The notes below the pieces were generated by a model. It was given only the letters and a program-made list of their open reading frames with translations, was not told the origin of the DNA and made no database searches. A program made the position numbers and the translations under genes. Shown here in pieces: positions 29,176 to 43,100 of a stretch of DNA of 64,000 bases. Where the stretch lies: assembly GCA_029582265.1 (NCBI GenBank), contig CM055823.1, forward strand, positions 25,594,569 to 25,658,568, in the 5' to 3' direction. Source of the DNA: Zoroaster sp. YZ-2022 (Eukaryota; Echinodermata; Asteroidea; Forcipulatida; Zoroasteridae). How positions within the stretch are numbered: position 1 is the stretch's first letter; the number at the start of each line of letters is the position of its first letter.

Positions 29176-32100
29176 TCAGAACAGCTGCAAAGGTCTGTGC
29201 AGTTCAAACCATTCTTCTTGCATTTTGCAGCGATTGGTTGCACATTGTGTTTTTTTACAGCAGCACTTCACCAGATCAATCACTGCTTGTGGAGCTGGAG
29301 GTAAAGAGGTCATGACAGGTTTATAGTGGCCATCTACTAAATCCCAACCAAAGTCCTGCGGTTCTGGTAATGTTGGGTTTGCAATGATGTCACTGTTCCA
29401 AATTAGAGCTTGGTAGTGAGCTCTTAGGATGGCAGGTCGTAGTGCAGCTAAGGTTGGGGGCAAACCCTCTGATTGAGCTTGCTTCTTCTTGAAGAGCCAC
29501 CACCTAAAATCAGCTACACTTGATAGGTCTGTATTAGGGAGATATAACTTGCAGACAAAGGCTTCAATTGCTGCAAATACGGATTCAGGTAGTTCATCTG
29601 TTTTCCCTAGTAGTGTAAGAGCGTTTACGCTCTCATCATGTTGAGGTAGTTCCTGCAGTACCTTCCAGAATGTGGCCTTTCCTTTCCCTGCAAATCTTCC
29701 AGTAACATCTGCCCCTGATAGGGCATGAAATCCTGGTAAAGCTTTAGCTTTCTTAGAACCTAGTGCACTGTAGATCGGCTCAAGGGGTATCACCCTACGT
29801 TTCTTAGCAGCCCCTGTTATGAAGGAAGTATTTGTGCACAGACTGGGGTATCGTCTGATGGCAAGTACAAGAACATCGGTGTCTGGTGAGTGGATATCTA
29901 GAGAAGTAGCACCACTTACAAGGCATCAACGGAATGCAGGAGAAGTTTGGTATCTGCTTCTTCTTGAATACTTGCAAGGTCAATTATTGTTCTGTTTGCA
30001 GCCTGTGCCTTATCCTTCCAGGCAACCACAAGGCACTTGTTATTTGTTATAGCATGTCCCAGTAATTTTTCAGCTAAGTATGCGGTTATTGCATCTTTCG
30101 TAGATACATGGGCAAGCAGACGGCTCATGCTTAGTTTTCCAATTGATGTTGAATCAGTGATGTGATATGCAACAGCCGTCCTGCCACCTAGACGTCTCTC
30201 ACGAGTTGAAGCTTTCAGTGATTCACCGGTGTCATAACGGTCAAACACCAAATGCACCTCATCATAGTCGCCATACTTCCTCCAGTGACGTTCTATGAAG
30301 TGGTTTGCTAGGTCAAGACAGGTTTTGATGCACTCTGGTTTGTCCAATGTTTGGAGATCAGCCATTGCATCGACAATGGCGACACGTTTGCAGTTAGTGC
30401 CGACTTGATCATCTGACTGGTTATTGTGTTCCTGGGGAACTGCTACATTCTTTGGCAGGTTTTCAAGAATCGACATCAAGTCACTCTTTGATGTGGAATA
30501 TAGGAGTGAGCCATCTGCTGCAAACAACGCCCTTGGCACTACAGAAAATTCATAGGTACCAACAGTTTGCTTCAGGTCAATATCTCTTGCTTTGGATACT
30601 ACTAGCATGCGAGCAAAGAGTGCCCTATCTTCCTGGAGTTCTACAATTTTGTCTTCACTCTTTATCTGAGATTTCATCCCACTTGATGACCACATCTGTA
30701 GCTTAAGCTTCTTCATTGGAGCCCAAAGGTTTACATTATTTGTTGTGATTCTCTTTGCAACAAATTCAGCGAAACGCTCCTCCCCAATCTGCATTCTTTG
30801 GCAGATATCATTTTGGATTCTCTCTGGCATGACTGCTTTGGTGACCATATTAATTAACTGATCACATCCATCCGTAAAGGGGTTTGTGAACTTGTTGATA
30901 GTATTCGTCAGGTCAGCTACGTTTTTCTGCTGAAGCTTGGTTTTGGCATATGTATTCTCATGATGGTGTTGTGTCGTTTTGTTTCTAGGCACACCAATAG
31001 TCTCTGCCTCTTTTGCTAGACGGGCAAGATCAGGTGCGACAAGGAAAAACTTTGTGCGGGCAATGGGGCTGAGTGTGATACCCGTGAGTCCTCCAACTAC
31101 TTTCATCATCCGATTCACTTGCTCCAAGGCATGATCTGGACCAATAGCACAAAAGGGGATGGAGCTTTTGTTGACTACCCAATTCCCTTCCTTAAACTCT
31201 TGCCATATTTCAGGATCGGAGTTGGCCAAAGCTTTCATGTCTGCCAAGTACACAGGAATAAGGCGAGCATAGTTCAACTTATCATGGGTAAAGAAGTACT
31301 TCACAAATGTTTCAGTGGCAACAAGATGCAATATCCAATCACCTGTCCGTACAGCTCTGATATAGGTTATCATTTCCAAAACCATCTGCATATACTGACG
31401 GATGGCCTTAGCCAGTGGTCATCAAATTCACTCATCTGGATCAAGAATCCAAATGATTCAATTGCATGTTCCATATCTTCATGAGCTCTCCGTATTTCTT
31501 CATTGTTGTCATCTCTGCATGCCTTATTGAGCTTACTGGCCTTTTCCGCAAATTCATGGATTGACTCTGCTTTGTCTTTGTAGAAAGCTTCTGCATATAG
31601 TGTGAACAAAGCTTGCAAGGTAGTCAATTGAGCTGTAATTCCTCTCTTTACATGCCGGCCCTCAATAATCTGTTTTATAGTACTTGTGCCGTATAAATCG
31701 GCTTCAATCCAACACGAATCTAAGCCACTACAATCCATATGAACCTATCGTTCGAAGCTGAGCCATGACCATATGAAGCTCTCCGGGATGCAGTATCATG
31801 TGATTGCAATCATCTCGAGCCATTTGAATTTGCTTGGCTGGTTTGTACAAACCCAGGTCTGGAGTGATCACCGTTTTACGCTGTTCACCAACAACCTTTG
31901 CTGAGATGCCTTGTGCTTGTTTCAATATTGTAAGCAATGTTGACCATTCATGAGCTGGTGCAGCTATCAAGGGTGGTGTATTGATACATGTCAGTGGCAT
32001 GTTATTGCCTACCAGAGAGTTGTATGCTGACCAACTTGGAATGTGATTAGCAGCTTCTGAATATGTACTTTCCACTTCATGTGTGTCTGGTTGTTGGTCC

Positions 32101-32378
32101 TGTTGCTCTGTAAATGTCGCCGGATTTGACAGAGCCTGTCCTAACATCCAAACTATGTCATGTTTGTAGCAACTAATACTAGTAATAGCTGGTTGGGTAT
32201 CGTTGAGGGCAAATGTTGGGTAAGATGGGCTCGTTGGCTTGGGTTTATTTGGCATTTTACAAGGAAGAAGATCGGTGATTGTTGAGGGTAGCTCTTTTAT
32301 GGTCTTCGCCCTGGTTTCCCCCGTTAGGTGTAATTTGGGGGTTATGTCCTCTGGATTGCGCCTCTGGTATATTGCCAT
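29176..32378 (-). pseudogene. transposon nuclease-like protein (XPG/FEN-type motifs), several frameshifts
   Basis: Leftward frames 32378-31728, 31738-31370, 31391-29916 and about 29925-29176 connect end to end with shifts near 31735, 31395 and 29920. Together they make roughly 1,060 codons. Motifs: DHALEQVNRMMKVVGGLTGI (30090-31140 region), HLVFDRYD, QEEADTKLLLH, IHSPDTDVLVLAIRRY and HALSGADVTGRFAGKGKATF followed by a long helical tail. The acidic EEAD / SPDTD / GAD-T-GKGK series matches XPG/FEN-like (PIN-fold) nucleases with a helix-hairpin-helix, the enzyme type reported for Academ transposons. I recognise the family as a multicopy invertebrate protein. The breaks make this copy non-functional. 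No DDE transposase was found. Confidence 0.6.
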
Positions 32379-32911
32379 GACTGCCCCATGAAGTGTGCGC
32401 TTTCCGTTAGTGCAGGTATTTAAAAATACATGATGGCTGCCAATTTTAACTTTGCCCCTAATAAATTAACACATATTTTGAATTCTTTTTAATCTATAGG
32501 TACATGTATTTTTGCAAAAGGAAATTCCTGAGATTCTGAAACATATACATTTTAAATTAAAAAGAAAATAATACGTGACAGCCATTTTGAAAAGCAAAAT
32601 GGCTGCCATTCATTTGTTTAGCAATGAAAATTGAAAGTGTACATTTTTAACCTTTGGCATAAACAATATTTGGGGTGTATAGCCACCAAAATTTATTTCA
32701 TATGATATTCACAAGTTGAGTTATAGTAAAAAAGGGCTCACAAATGGCGGCCATTTTGAAATCCAAGATGGCCGCCATCTGCAACACTTCAGATTTTGCC
32801 AACATGTTTTTTCTTGTTCCTTAGAGTCTAAATAAGGTATCTAGCTAGGTGGTATGTTCTAATCATTCAGTGCCCACGGGACTTGATATCAGGGCATAAG
32901 CTCCCTGACTA

Positions 32912-33390
32912 TGGGGTCTTGGTTCAATATAACGTATTTCAGCGTGTTGATGGAAGTGTTGCATAATTGTGATGTCATGAATGACATTACTAGGATCATG
33001 CATACATAAAATACCAAAATGTTCCAGAAGTTGGGGAGGTCCACATAAAAGTAGGGGGGGTCGTGTCCTCCACCGACCGACCCAAAAGTGCTGAAATCTC
33101 GGGTCGGTTTTTTTTTCTTTTTTCCCGTCATTCATAGGCCTATTTATTAATGAAACTTACCAATTTTCTTTGTATAAAACATAATACGTTTGATTTGTGA
33201 AATTTTCCACTTTTTTTCCCCGGTAAATTTACCGGTACCCAAGACAAGTGAACCTCCAATCTACATGTTTTTCAAATCGAATGGCCCCGGCCCTCACATG
33301 GTGCACTGCCTTCGCACACTGTCGTGCCAACGATTACGAATTCCCAATCGAATGGCCCCCTCACATGTTTTTCCACTGGCTTCGCGCACT
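32912..33390. other. non-coding; short inverted repeat and a repeat running into the gap
   Basis: CCGACCGACCCAAAAG...CTCGGGTCGG (33076-33105) is a stem-forming pair. AATCGAATGGCCCC...TCACATG...CACTG-CTTCGC-CACT occurs twice (33268-33330 and 33342-33390), with the second copy cut by the gap. Confidence 0.45.
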
Positions 33391-33890
33391 NNNNNNNNNN
33401 NNNNNNNNNNNNNNNNNNNNNNNNNNNNNNNNNNNNNNNNNNNNNNNNNNNNNNNNNNNNNNNNNNNNNNNNNNNNNNNNNNNNNNNNNNNNNNNNNNNN
33501 NNNNNNNNNNNNNNNNNNNNNNNNNNNNNNNNNNNNNNNNNNNNNNNNNNNNNNNNNNNNNNNNNNNNNNNNNNNNNNNNNNNNNNNNNNNNNNNNNNNN
33601 NNNNNNNNNNNNNNNNNNNNNNNNNNNNNNNNNNNNNNNNNNNNNNNNNNNNNNNNNNNNNNNNNNNNNNNNNNNNNNNNNNNNNNNNNNNNNNNNNNNN
33701 NNNNNNNNNNNNNNNNNNNNNNNNNNNNNNNNNNNNNNNNNNNNNNNNNNNNNNNNNNNNNNNNNNNNNNNNNNNNNNNNNNNNNNNNNNNNNNNNNNNN
33801 NNNNNNNNNNNNNNNNNNNNNNNNNNNNNNNNNNNNNNNNNNNNNNNNNNNNNNNNNNNNNNNNNNNNNNNNNNNNNNNNNNNNNNNNNN
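33391..33890. other. assembly gap, 500 N
   Basis: Exactly 500 unknown bases, probably a placeholder. The truncated start of the first CACTA copy lies at its right edge and a tandem repeat at its left edge. Confidence 0.99.
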
Positions 33891-33896
33891 AACCAC

Positions 33897-35413
33897 AGGG
33901 TTTTAAACTCTTGTCTCAATATCATGACTAAAAAAGTTAAACAATGTGTAAAATGAATTTTTATCCACTCGAAAGAACAAGTGTGTTTGGGGGAACTCTA
34001 TCAGGTTCATGCTATGTCAAATAAAAGAGAATCTGGTGGAGTCATCATCTCACATCATTTACAACCTTCACAACAATAGAACCTGCCTGGTGAATAGATG
34101 GACCTGGCTTCACAACTTTTATGAATGCAATACCTAGTGTCTGTAGACAATACCTGAGCCATGGATCAGGACATGTTGAATAGGACCACTCAAGTGTTGA
34201 GGCAGGATATTGCTTTATCTTCTGCTGTGGTGGAGCAAATTTACATCTGTTTACAATCGGCCCAGATAGCCATGTTTCTTAATTAAAACATTTCTTTTTA
34301 CAATCTAAATTTTTTTTACATAAGTTAATTTAAGAAGGGCCGTTTATTTTTACAGGTTTTTGTAATTTCTGTAGAATATTCTTCTTCAAATATGTATACA
34401 TGTACATTCCATCATTTTAAAGATTGTACATGGTTTTAAAACACATGTTCTAAATGTATAATTTACATAATATGTATATATTAGAAAAAGAATAATTAAC
34501 TGGTGAAAATATGCCAGCAAAACTATTGAACATATCATAAGGTCTAAGGTTGGTATAAGGTACCACAGTGATGCTGGTGGACAGGTATCTCTTGGCTGGA
34601 ACCTTTTGCGCTATGCCCATTTGAAAAACATAATTTGTATCCATGCATGATGCATGAGACCCATGAACACAGTGTGAGTTTTTTTTATATTGAAATTCAT
34701 TATATTTGATTAAAACAAGTGACAGGTCTTTTGAAGTTTGTTACTAAGTTTAAATCGGTTAAGAGTGATTTTTCAATTTTAAAGTTTAAGAGAGTGCAGA
34801 ATCAGGTTGTATGGCATGGTCACAAGAGATCACTGATGAGACAGAGATGGACCAGAGCTGTTAATTGCGGTGAAGAAATAAGTTCTTATTCAGTGTACAA
34901 AAGTGTATTTGGAATTCAGTATTCATGTAGAAATAAGGAACTGGAGTTAATCTCTTTAATGAGTTGGCGGTTATATCCATGAACAGTACTTTGAAATCAA
35001 AATGGTGGTTTATAGCTGCACTCTACCACTTATTACCCACTCATTGTGTACTAATTGTAAACAACTAACTCAATAACAATGGCAGTTAGTGTACCTTAAT
35101 TAAGACATGGTGTCACTCTTGGTTGAACTTCAAAGAGATCTGTAAACAAAAGGCAGACTAGACCCTTCCTTAATCCCAACACAAAGCAAGATTATATTTC
35201 GGGCATTTTCGAACCACAAGATTCTGACACTCTGGGTAGAATGTCTTAAACCTAAGCTGGTTAGCGTTTCAGACATTTAAATGTCTTTAACGTAAGACAT
35301 TGAAACGTAAGCTGTATTACGTTTCAGACATATAAATGTCTTGAAGCCCATTGTACTGTTTAAGACATTTTGTCCCTAACAATAGCGTTTAAGACATTTC
35401 CCTGTTCATAGTG
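33897..35413. mobile_element. CACTA (EnSpm-like) element, right portion only (copy before unit A)
   Basis: Matches 46316-47830 and 55364-56870 almost base for base. It ends CCCTGTTCATAGTG at 35413, followed by TGT. Its left part is lost in, or beyond, the gap. The last roughly 800 bases are the right inverted repeat, with the GACATTTAAATGTC palindrome at 35271-35284. An 87-codon frame (34719-34982) and a 64-codon minus frame (34644-34450) are conserved in all copies but show no domain, so their conservation only reflects recent duplication. Confidence 0.75.
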
Positions 35414-35908
35414 TGTAGTCCAAATATTAAATAACAATCCTAGGAAAGCTAAATACATTTATAGTGAGAAAATGTAGTAATCATGAATTTAGATTTTCCA
35501 TTTTTATTTCAATGTGAAATTTTTGTGGAACTTTTTTTGTGTGGAACTACTCTTACCAACACACGTTTAAAATCGAAAATTTCACTTTTCTTAAAATAAC
35601 AGCACCTCAGATAAAACCATTAGTTTTGATACAGTCGTTACTTGGAAACCAAGTAGCTAGGTTTCACATACAAATCTTGACCATTTTGAAATTTTTTGAA
35701 TTACCAATTCTAAACCATGTATCCTTAAATATTTTTTTGTTTTACTACAGGAATGATGTGAGCACTTCTGTCTACATGTACATCTACATAAAGCAAGAAG
35801 GTCCACACTAATGAGAAATGATATGTGAGTGACATTTGTAACAAAGCTTCTCCAATTTTAGAGCTTCCACACTGGAGAAAATTATTTTGTAAAAGCTTTC
35901 TAAGCAGC

Positions 35909-37289
35909 ATGTACAGAGGATCCACAGACATGTTTCAAAATGATGAGAAATCAGCTGTTAGCTTCTCTTTGTCTGACAGTTTAAGCACACCTCACAGAGA
36001 CCACACTGAACAGAAACCATTGATTTGTGACATTTGTGGAAAAGTCTTCGCAGATAAAAGTTCTGTAAGAAGCCATCAGACAGTGCATACTGGAGAAACC
36101 ATTTGTTTGTGACATTTGTAATAAAGGCTTCGCTCATGAAGGCAGTCTTAAAGATCATCAGACAGTTCACACTGAACAGAAACCATTCATTTGTGACATT
36201 TGTGGAAAAGCCTTCTCAGATAAAACTAATTTAAGACAACATGGGACACTCCACACTAGAGAGAAACCATTTGTTTGTGACATTTGTGGTAAAGGCTTTT
36301 CCCATACAGCCAGTCTTACATGTCACCAGAGAGTTCACGCTGGAGAGAAACTATTTGATTGTGATATATGTGGAAATTCCTTTAAACAGGGAAGCCAACT
36401 AAAACAACATCAAATAGTCCACACTGGAGAGAAACCATTTGTTTGTGATATTTGTGGGAAAGCATATTCGCGAGCAGCCGATCTAATTGTCCATCAGCGA
36501 GTTCACACTGGAGAAAAACCATTTGTTTGTGATATTTGTGGGAAAGCCTTCTCATCAAAAGGCTATCTAGGAAAGCATCAAACAGTTCACACTGGAGAGA
36601 AACCATTTGTTTGTGATATTTGTGAGAAATCCTTCACACAAAGAAGCAGTCTAAAAAGTCATCATAGAATCCACACTGGAGAGAAACCATTTGTTTGTGA
36701 CATTTGTGGCAAAGCATGTTCGCGGGCAGCCCATCTAATTGTCCATCAGCGAGTCCACACTGGAGAGAAACCATTTGTTTGTGACATTTGTGGTAAAGCC
36801 TTCTCATTAAAAAGCCATCTACGAGAACATCAAACAGTTCACACTGGAGAGATACCATTTGTTTGTGGTATTTGTGGGAAATCCTTCACACAAAGAAGCA
36901 GTCTAAAACGTCATCAAACAGTTCACACTAGAGAGAAACCATTTCTTTGTGACATTTGTGGAAAAGCCTTCTCAGATAAAAGCTATGTAAAAAAACATCA
37001 AACAGTTCACACTGGAGAGAAACCATTTGTTTGTGACATTTGTGGTAAAGCCTTCTCTTTAAAAAGCCATCTAGGACTGCATCAATCAGTTCACACTGGA
37101 GAGAAACCATTTGTTTGTGACATTTGTGGAAAATCCTTCACACAAAGAAGCAGTCTAAAACATCATCAAACAGTTCACACTGGAAAGAAACCATTTCTTT
37201 GTGACATTTGTGGTAAAGCCTTCTCAAATAAAAGCTATGTAAAAAAACATCAAACAGTTTCACACTGGAGAGAAACCATTTGTTTGTGA
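35909..37289 (+). pseudogene. C2H2 zinc-finger gene of unit A, 2-base deletion
   Basis: Exon acceptor TTTTACTACAG ends at 35750; ATG at 35909 (or 35930, [10 protein letters not shown]). Counterpart of the unit B gene, with 15 fingers in the same order. In finger 1's exit the text is ACTGGAGAAACC instead of ACTGGAGAGAAACC (near 36091), so the upstream frame stops at 36112. The remaining fingers stay open in the other frame to the stop at 37289. Otherwise it differs from unit B by very few substitutions. Confidence 0.75.
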
Positions 37290-37616
37290 CATTTGTGGGG
37301 AATCCTTCACACAAAGAAGCAATCTGAAACATCATCAAACAGTTCACACTAGACAGAAACCAATTTGTTTCAGCCTTCTCAGATAAAAGCTCTGTAAGAA
37401 AGCATCAAACAGTTCACACTGGAGAGAAACCCTTTGTTTGTGACATTTGTGGCAAAGCCTTTGCACAAACAGGCAGTCTTACAAGTCATCAACAAGTCCA
37501 TCTATAACTGACCATCAACAAGTCCATACTGCAGAGAAACCATTTGTTTGTAATATATGTGAAAAAGGCTTTTCAGATGGAAGGGCCTTAAAAAGGCATC
37601 AAATAGTCCACACTGG
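37290..37616 (+). pseudogene. trailing finger remnants, unit A
   Basis: Four degenerate fingers in changing frames: [18 protein letters not shown], a fusion missing its Cys pair ([12 protein letters not shown]), [18 protein letters not shown] and CNICEKGFSDGRALKRHQ, then CACTGGA where the 1-kb insertion begins. Confidence 0.6.
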
Positions 37617-38605
37617 ATAGCAGGGTTTGCCCTTAACTTTTTTTTCACAGTCCAGCGGGACCAGTAGGCTTGCATTGTGACTGGTCCACCAGGTTTTTGA
37701 CTGGTCCGTCATATATACGGCATGTGCACGCAGTATTCAATAAGTTTCTTATCAGAGTTACTCTAATTATAGTTAATACACTGTAATATAGTTAATACAC
37801 TAATCGCACAGCCACATATCAATTATGAATGAAAAAATACACACACCAACAATAACTTGATTACGGTCAGTAAATATATTTATTGGAAAATGAAACAATT
37901 TTACAAAAAAGGGCGGCTTATATGCCGAGGTATGAAGAAGAAAACAATATGCATATATGTAAGCAAAGATCGTTTGTAAAAAACTTATCTTCTAACAAAC
38001 AAAAACGAAAACCTGCAAAACATGGCATGTAAAAATAAAATACCGATTGTCACCAAAGAATTTATCGTCCACGGAATTACATTCTCAACCAGCGCGCTAT
38101 TTTGATGCAGTCATTGGAAGGCACTCAGACACGCTCACTTCAGTTAGCGCGTGTGTGCAATGCCCAATGCATAGCGCGTAACAAATTTTTCTATTGGTCG
38201 AACGAGAACAATACGTCATCATACAACCAATAGAAATATTTGTTACGCGCTGTATGCAATGCATATAATGCGTAAAAACTTTTCTTATTGTTCGAACGAG
38301 AACACATACAATCAATATAAATATTCGTTACGTGATTTGGATCATGTCACTCACAAAATGTAAACATTAGGCCTCGATCGTGTGTGTAAAATGGTGCTCA
38401 CCTGAAAATAATCATGATGCTCTGATCATTCTTAGACAGTTTTGAGGCAAGTCCAATAAAGACAGAAAAAAATAACTCAGTCTTGCGGTTTCTTTCTTAA
38501 TTGCTTTCTGTAATCCATACCCTTGTCGATTTTTTTTCGACTGGCCAGCCGGAGCTTTTGGCGAGGTATTTCAGCTGGTCTGCCGCATGTGGCCAGTGGC
38601 CAGGT
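37617..38605. mobile_element. ~1-kb insertion splitting the zinc-finger array (unit A)
   Basis: Finger linker ACTGGA|...|GAGAAACC is interrupted. The left edge (CAGGGTTTGCCCTTAAC then T8) and right edge (ACCCTTGTCGATTTTTTTTC, CCAGCCGGAGC) resemble each other in direct orientation. Inside, TAGCGCGTAACAAAT...CTATTGGT (38175-38200) and its inverse (38226-38260) form a stem of about 30 bp. Not assigned to a family; a CAGGG start hints at hAT but the right end does not mirror it. Also in unit B (50036-50988) and unit C (59061-60007). Unit A has 37 extra bases near 37907. Confidence 0.5.
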
Positions 38606-39598
<993 letters not shown>

Positions 39599-40147
39599 GC
39601 CTTTTGTTGCTCATTTAACATTTAAGATTATGTTCGCATTTGGGAAAACGGCTTTTTGGGCTTATTGTCGTCCATTTGGTAGTAATTGTCACTATGAACA
39701 GGGAAATGTCCGCTATTGTTAGGGACAAAATGTCTTAAACAGTACAATGGGGCTTAGGTTTAAGACATTTAAATGTCTGAAATGTAGTACAGCTTACGTT
39801 TCAGCCATTTAAATGTCTTAAACCTAAGTAGGGATAACGTTTAAGACATTTAAATGTCTGAAACATTAAGATGCTTACGAAAGACATTTAAATGACTGAA
39901 ATTCTAACCAGCTTAGGTTTAAGAAATTCCACCCAGAGTGTCAGAATCTTGTGGTTAGAAAATGTCTGAAATATCTCTTTGAAGTTCAACCAAGAGTGAC
40001 ACCATGTCTGAAGGTATACTGACTGCCATTGTTATTGGGTTAGTTGTTTACAATTAGTATGCAATGGGCAATAAGTGGTAGAGTACAGCTATAAACCACC
40101 ATTCTGATTTCAAAGTACTGTACATGGATATACATTAACTGGCAACT

Positions 40148-43100
40148 GGAAATTTATAGGCAAGCGGGTCATTTATTATGCAAATCACGTTGCCACTTTT
40201 CAAGACAAATTGTTTTTAGATGGCGATGTTGAATTAAACCCTGGACCGCCACCACATCATGGAAAAAATTCTGATCCTGATTGTACATTAACGTTTGAGA
40301 CAGTTAAAAGCAGTTCTGGGCTAAAAATAGCTCATTTAAACATCAATGGTCTTTATGGAAAACTGGACCAGATGAAAGTAATGTTGCTACACCAACCAAT
40401 TCATATATTGGCTCTCTCGGAGACAAAACTTTGTGGCACTATTTGCTCTAGCGAACTCACCATTCATGGTTACATGTTACTTCGAAAAGACAGAACTCGA
40501 CGAGGAGGTGGTGTAGCTTTTTATATCCATAAAAACATCAGCTTCACTATAATTCAAGACCCTTGCTTGGTGAATCTTGAAACTATCGCAATACTTGTCT
40601 CTACACCAAGTGGAAATTCTCTGCTCATTTCAACAGTTTATCGACCGCCAACTTCGCCAATTTCGTTTTTGATGATCTTGAATCAGCACTGGAAGTATTT
40701 AGCTCCAGATCCAATAACATGATCATTGTTGGTGATTTGAATTGTGACTTTAATTCAACTTCTCCTCGATTGACGCGCCTGGAGGAAACAATGAATCTTT
40801 TTAATTTGAAGCAGATTGTCCCTGAGGCTACTAGAGTTACATCTAATTCATCATCTTTAATCGATGTGATTATTACCAACAACTTGACTATTCACTCTGA
40901 TTGCAGAGTCATTCCTTGTGCTATTAGTGACCATGATGTTATTTACACTTGTGTCAAATTTAAAATTCCTCACCAGTCACACGTTGAAAAAACGTTCAGG
41001 AGCTTTAAAAATTTTGATTGTGACGCTTTTTTGAATGACCTTATTGGGATGCCTTGGTCAATTTTGGACGAGGTGACTGATCCTGACATTGCCTGGAACA
41101 TTTGGCACAATTTGTTTAATAATATCTGTAATAAACATGCCCCTTTTGTAACTAAGCGTTTTAAAGCTAACCTTCCTAAATGGCTAGAAAACAGAAATGA
41201 CATTTTTCATTTAATGCATGAACGGGATGTAGCCAAATCTAAAGCTAGGAGAACTAAATTGAAGGAGGACTGGGATAGGGCCAAAATTTTGAGAAATGAT
41301 GTCACTAGACTTTGTAGAACTGCTAAAATTGGTTATTATCAAAATAATGTTCGTATTAATCAAAATAACAGCAAAAAGTTATGGGCCGGCATAAGAGATT
41401 CTCCCAAATAAGAAAAACAATAATCTTCCTGGCACTTTTAATATTGATAATAAGGATGTCTCAGATCCAAAAACCATAGCCGATAGTTTTAATAATTTTT
41501 ATGTTAATATCAGCAATGTTCTGTTGGCCAACATTTCAAATGACGCTAATCAAGATCCGTGCTCTTATCTAACACATTGCTCAACTAGTTTTTCCTTTTA
41601 CAGAATTCCTCCAGATTTTGTTTTTAAGGAGATTGCTAGGCTGGATCCTGGGAAGTCTGCTGGTCTGGACAACATCGATGGTAGGCTATTTAAGCTGGCG
41701 GCGCCTGTTATCGCCCTCCCCTTGACACATATATTCAATTTAACCCTTTCCACCTGTACCATTCCTCAAGCGTGGAAAAAGGCCAAAGTTATCCCATTTT
41801 TAAAGCAGGTAATCGCAAAGTGCTCAATAATTACAGGCCCATTTCGATTTTGCCGTTGGTTTCTAAAATAATTGAAAAAGCTATCCACTCACAATTCCTC
41901 TCATACCTTACTTCAAACGACCTTCTGTCTTCTAATCAGTTTGGTTTTAGACCTGGGTACTCCACACTTGCAGCAGTAGCTCATGCTCATGATAACTGGC
42001 TTCATCACATTAACAATGGTAATTTAATTGGTTCTTTATTCATTGATTTACAGAAAGCCTTTGATACAGTTAACCATGATATTCTTTTACGCAAACTTTC
42101 TTTTATGGATTATCTACCTCAGCTGTTGATTGGCTAGCATCTTATTTATCTGGAAGGACGCAGCAAGTCTGTTATAAATCCAAACTTTCTGTAGTTAATC
42201 CTGTAACATCTGGAATACCTCAGGGATCAATCCTGGGGCCCTTACTTTTTTCATTGTACATTAATGACCTGCCAAAATGTCTTGATCACTGCAACATTGA
42301 TATGTATGCAGATGATACACTTATTTATTATGGTGATAAAAACACTAGTCTCATTGAAAATAAATTGAACTCGGATCTTCTTAATTTAACAAAATGGCTG
42401 CAGGCTAACAAACTTATTTTAAATCCTCAAAAAACAGAAGTTATGCTAGTTGGTACTGCTCAAAAACTTAAAAGAGCAATCCCCTCGAAATTTTTATTTC
42501 TGGCCAAAAAATACAACAAGTTGATTCTCATAAACACCTAGGGATACTAATGGACAACAAACTAAATTTCTCTGAACATGTGGAAAAAGTCTGCAATAAA
42601 TTAAGTTCTTCAATTTCTTTGCTCGCCAGAACAAGAAAATTTGTTGACCAGCCAACAGCTTTTTTATTATATAATGCCATGGTTCTACCCCACATAGACT
42701 ACTGCTGTATGGTGTGGGGTGCCAAACCCACTCTTGTCTCCAAAATTCAAAAATTTCAAAATAGAGCACTTCGCATTGTTCTTAAGCTTCCACCCATTTC
42801 ACCCACCAACTTACTTTTTAGTAATCTCAATACAATGACAGTTGCCCAGCGCATTCACTTCCAACTTGCCTGTCAGGCTTTTAAGGCCTCCATTGGTGTT
42901 GCTCCGGACTGTCTCTGCCAAAGACTTAACCCGATCCAGCCTGGCGATCGACCAACAACTCGGGCAATTACACATGGTAACTTTATTATTCCCAAACCTA
43001 AATGTGAAATCTTTAAAAACAGTTTTAGTTACAGAGCTCCTTCTTTTTTAAATGGTGTCCCTTTCACCACTCGTTCAAACTCTTATTCTTCATTCAGGCG

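Larger units (their letters stand above)
28461..32911 (-). mobile_element. Academ-like DNA transposon with inverted repeats and TGG target duplication
   Basis: Ends TAGTCAGGG...CCCTGACTA, each bordered by TGG (28458-28460 and 32912-32914). The terminal inverted repeats share CCGTGGG(T/C)ACTGAATGATT, the AAAATGGCCGCCATTT motif and TTTTGGTGGC-type text over roughly 350 bp (28461-28840 and 32570-32911), with indels. It encloses one decayed leftward gene. The 3-bp duplication fits Academ-type elements, but the superfamily is inferred from the protein. Confidence 0.65.

Noticed and set aside
33190..33956. Frames of 200-238 codons spanning the gap
   Set aside because: Most residues come from the 500 N placeholder; no real coding evidence on either side.
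34719..34982. 87-codon frame repeated in three copies, looking like a conserved gene
   Set aside because: It lies in the CACTA arm and is identical because the unit is recently duplicated; no domain and no independent conservation.
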